A DNA stretch of 64,000 nucleotides from Streptomyces harbinensis (GTDB lineage Bacteria > Actinomycetota > Actinomycetes > Streptomycetales > Streptomycetaceae), in contig NZ_FPAB01000001.1 in NCBI RefSeq assembly GCF_900116145.1, positions 124,001-188,000 on the forward strand, written 5' to 3'. Below, one piece after another: positions 62,072 to 64,000 of the stretch (within the stretch, counting starts at the first letter, position 1; every line of letters begins with the position of its first letter). Both the position numbers and the translations under genes were made by a program. The notes below the pieces were generated by a model that worked only from the letters and a program-made list of their open reading frames with translations, searched no databases and was not told the origin of the DNA.

Positions 62072-63169
62072 TCAGGCCTGGCTGTTGATCAGGTCGATCT
62101 GCGCCTGCACCCGCTCCTTGAGGTCCGCGCCCAGCGGCGCGTAGCCCAGCTCCAGGGCCAGCGCGTCGGCGTCCTCGGTCAGCGTCCAGGACCAGAAGTC
62201 CTTGATGATGTCGGCCGTGGCGTCGTCGTAGCCGCAGGTGTAGGCGAGGATGAAGTTGGTGCCGGCGATCGGGTAGCCGTCACCGCCCACACCGTTGATG
62301 GTGAACTGGAAGGTGTCGGGGATGTCCGCCTCCTCGGAGGCGGCGGTGGTGGCCTCCAGGGTCGGCGCGATGGCGTTGCCGTCGGCGTTGATGACCTGGG
62401 CGGTGGGCAGGCCCAGCTCCAGCGCGTAGGACTGGTTGACGTAGCCCAGGCCGCCGGGGTTCTGGGAGATCTGCTGCGAGACGCCCTCGTTGCCCTCGCC
62501 GCCGATGGTGTCACCGGCCCACTCGATCTCCTTGCCCTCGCCGAAGGCGTCGGCCCACGCGGGGACCTCGGTGTTGAGGTAGTGGGAGAAGACGAAGGTG
62601 GTGCCGGAGGAGTCGGACCGGTGGACCGGCAGGATGTCCTGGTCCGGCAGGTCGAAGTCCGGGTTCAGTTCGGCGATCGCCGGGTCGTTGTAGTTGGTGA
62701 TGTCGCGGGAGTAGATCCCCGCGATGACCTCCGGGCTCAGCACCAGGCCGTCCAGCGAGGCGTCGTTGAACGCGATCGCCACCGATCCGAAGACGACCGG
62801 GAACTGCACGGCCGGGCAGCCGCGGGCGGCCTCGGCCTCGGCCAGCGCCTCGTCGCTCAGGTACTCCTCGGAGGAGCCGAAGTCGATGGACTGGCCGATG
62901 AACTGCTCCACGCCGGTGCCGGAACCGACGCTCTGGTAGTTGACGGTGACGCCGGACTTGTCGCCCTGGTAGGCGGCTATCCAGTCCTGGAAGACGGTGG
63001 CGGGGAACGACGCGCCGGCACCGGTCACGGTGCCGGACAGCGAGGAACCGCCCTCGTTCTTCGTGCCGTCACCGCCGTTGTCACCGTTGTCGTCGCTGCC
63101 GCCGCACGCGGTCAGGGCCAGGGCGGACACCGCGACGAGGGCCGCGGTCTTGGCGCGCCAGTTGCGCAT
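62072..63169 (-). CDS. pstS: Phosphate-binding lipoprotein PstS
   Basis: 365-aa extracellular phosphate receptor. Signal and lipobox LALTACGGS (Cys about residue 22) are followed by an Asp/Gly-rich linker. Phosphate-binding signatures are GAGASFPATVFQDWIAAY, SVGSGTGVEQF, DFGSSEEYLS and RSDSSGTTFVFSHYL. AAAGGAG lies 8 bases before the ATG. A PHO-box-like triple repeat sits upstream, so induction by PhoP at low phosphate is expected. Confidence 0.97.
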   Translation of the reverse strand: MRNWRAKTAALVAVSALALTACGGSDDNGDNGGDGTKNEGGSSLSGTVTGAGASFPATVFQDWIAAYQGDKSGVTVNYQSVGSGTGVEQFIGQSIDFGSSEEYLSDEALAEAEAARGCPAVQFPVVFGSVAIAFNDASLDGLVLSPEVIAGIYSRDITNYNDPAIAELNPDFDLPDQDILPVHRSDSSGTTFVFSHYLNTEVPAWADAFGEGKEIEWAGDTIGGEGNEGVSQQISQNPGGLGYVNQSYALELGLPTAQVINADGNAIAPTLEATTAASEEADIPDTFQFTINGVGGDGYPIAGTNFILAYTCGYDDATADIIKDFWSWTLTEDADALALELGYAPLGADLKERVQAQIDLINSQA

Positions 63170-63238
63170 GGCCTTTGCTCCTTTGACTTTGAATGTCTCG
63201 GGGAGAACGTAGGAGCGCGTGGCGAAGGCGTGCGGTCG

Positions 63239-63271
63239 GGAAGGTGAACAGAAAGGTAGGTTCGGCGGAAC
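63239..63271 (-). promoter_or_regulatory. PHO-box-like 11-bp direct repeats upstream of pstS
   Basis: On the minus strand three 11-base units: GTTCCGCCGAA, CCTACCTTTCT, GTTCACCTTCC. Outer units match the Streptomyces PhoP unit GTTCACC-like core; the middle one is degenerate. About 70 bases before the pstS ATG. Confidence 0.7.
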
Positions 63272-63333
63272 CGGCAGTTTCACAAAGAGAGCTGAAATCG
63301 TTAAGAAAGACGTCACCTGGCGAAACGGGGACG

Positions 63334-64000
63334 CTAGGCGTACTGGGCCGGCGGCACCAGCCGGTAACCGACGCCGCGCACCGTCTGGATGATCTCCGGA
63401 TGGTGCGGATCGTCGCCGAGCCGTTCCCGCAGCCGCCGAATGTGAACGGTGATGGTATTCGACCGGCTGGCGCCGTCGCCCCACAGTTCGGCGCGGATAC
63501 GGTCACGGGTGATGACCTTTTCCGCGTGCAGCATCAGCAGATGCAGCAACTGGAACTCGCGCAGCGGCAGCCGGGCGGTGACCACCCCGTGCATCCGCAC
63601 CTCGTACGTGCCCGGGTCCAGGGTCAGCGGCCCGCACACCAGCGGCTGGTCCCAGCCGCCGCGCTGCCCGCGGTCGGACAGGCTGAGCAACTGGGCGACC
63701 TCGCGCGGCCGGTAGGGGCGCGCCACGCAGGCGCTGGCCCCGGCCGCGAGGGCCGGTGCCACCTGGTCGCTGTCCTCGGGGCTGACCCCGAGGACCACCG
63801 GGATGGACAGCCGGCGGCGCACCATGCGGGTGACGGTGGCGCCGTCCAGCAGCGGCAGCCCGGCGGAGACGAGCAGCACATCGGGGCGGCGCAGGCCGGC
63901 TTCCAGCAGGGCGGTGGCGCCGTCCGCGCAGTGCACGACGGACACCTGGTATTTCGCCAGCTGGGCGGTGAGCCCCTGCCGGATGCGTTCGTCCGCGTCC
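63334..64000 (-). CDS. OmpR/PhoB-like response regulator without the phospho-acceptor Asp (5' end beyond window)
   Basis: About 222 codons visible; the N-terminus lies beyond base 64000. The C-terminal winged-helix domain is standard (RLPLREFQLLHLLMLHAEKV, SNTITVHIRRLRERLG, IIQTVRGVGYRL). In the receiver the phospho-acceptor position is Ser: PDVLLVSAGLPLLDG against the usual LLDLxLP, and the conserved Lys is Arg (CVARPYRP). It is therefore an atypical receiver, probably not controlled by ordinary phosphorylation. It lies directly upstream of pstS in the same orientation. Confidence 0.88.
   Translation of the reverse strand, partial: DADERIRQGLTAQLAKYQVSVVHCADGATALLEAGLRRPDVLLVSAGLPLLDGATVTRMVRRRLSIPVVLGVSPEDSDQVAPALAAGASACVARPYRPREVAQLLSLSDRGQRGGWDQPLVCGPLTLDPGTYEVRMHGVVTARLPLREFQLLHLLMLHAEKVITRDRIRAELWGDGASRSNTITVHIRRLRERLGDDPHHPEIIQTVRGVGYRLVPPAQYA

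Overview
The window looks like a core-chromosome segment of a Streptomyces species or a close relative. The evidence is very high GC with strong third-position GC bias, GTG and TTG starts, a conservon (cvnABCDE) with a CYP157/CYP154 pair, an XRE-DUF5753/DUF397 pair, futalosine-pathway menaquinone genes, an actinobacterial HelD helicase, and actinobacterial DUF2530, DUF2771 and DUF3027 proteins. I counted about 60 real genes. No rRNA, tRNA or CRISPR array was seen, and no stretch over 300 bases lacks a gene.

Region 1-6.3 kb: a DHA2 drug exporter (cut by the window start) divergent from a MarR regulator, a large FAD/Fe-S dehydrogenase, and a quinone oxidoreductase behind a perfect SoxR-type box. 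6.3-13.2 kb: a conservon (sensor kinase, Roadblock protein, DUF742 protein, small GTPase, EXXR-lacking P450), a CYP154-type P450, then serC. 13.3-19.3 kb: a sugar-kinase-like APH with a LacI regulator and a putative operator, a DrrAB-type ABC exporter divergent from a TetR regulator, and a membrane-anchored propeller-like protein.

19.3-22.9 kb is the most rearranged part. An aldo/keto reductase gene is split by a ~3.1 kb element that carries a large serine recombinase, a broken resolvase helix-turn-helix remnant and a second, intact aldo/keto reductase closely similar to the interrupted one. 23-34 kb: ThpR-like phosphodiesterase, GNAT, MFS/MarR, CtpE-like P-type ATPase, a toxin-antitoxin pair of divergent Fic/Doc type, and a GHKL (sacsin-type) ATPase coupled to a GH114 lipoprotein. 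At 34.1 kb a VOC-fold gene carries a 165-bp MITE-like insertion that keeps the reading frame open.

34.7-46.6 kb: housekeeping and accessory genes, including DUF3027, mqnB-mqnD, a cold-shock protein, MFS, HD hydrolase, cutC, a Phd/RelE pair and an XRE-cupin regulator divergent from azlCD. 46.7-58 kb: HelD-like helicase, XPB-type helicase, an RloA/RloB-type two-gene system whose second gene is frameshifted, a StrB-like kinase, an M23 peptidase, a SnoaL-like protein behind a second SoxR-type box, and a large helicase-associated/WYL-like protein. 58-64 kb: the XRE/DUF397 pair, then pstS-pstC-pstA-pstB on the minus strand with a PHO-box-like repeat, and upstream a response regulator that lacks the usual phospho-acceptor Asp (cut by the window end).

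The most promising items are the aldo/keto reductase-carrying recombinase element, the frameshifted RloAB pair, the in-frame MITE in the VOC gene, the two matched SoxR-type promoters, and the degenerate Doc-like toxin with a perfect palindromic operator.
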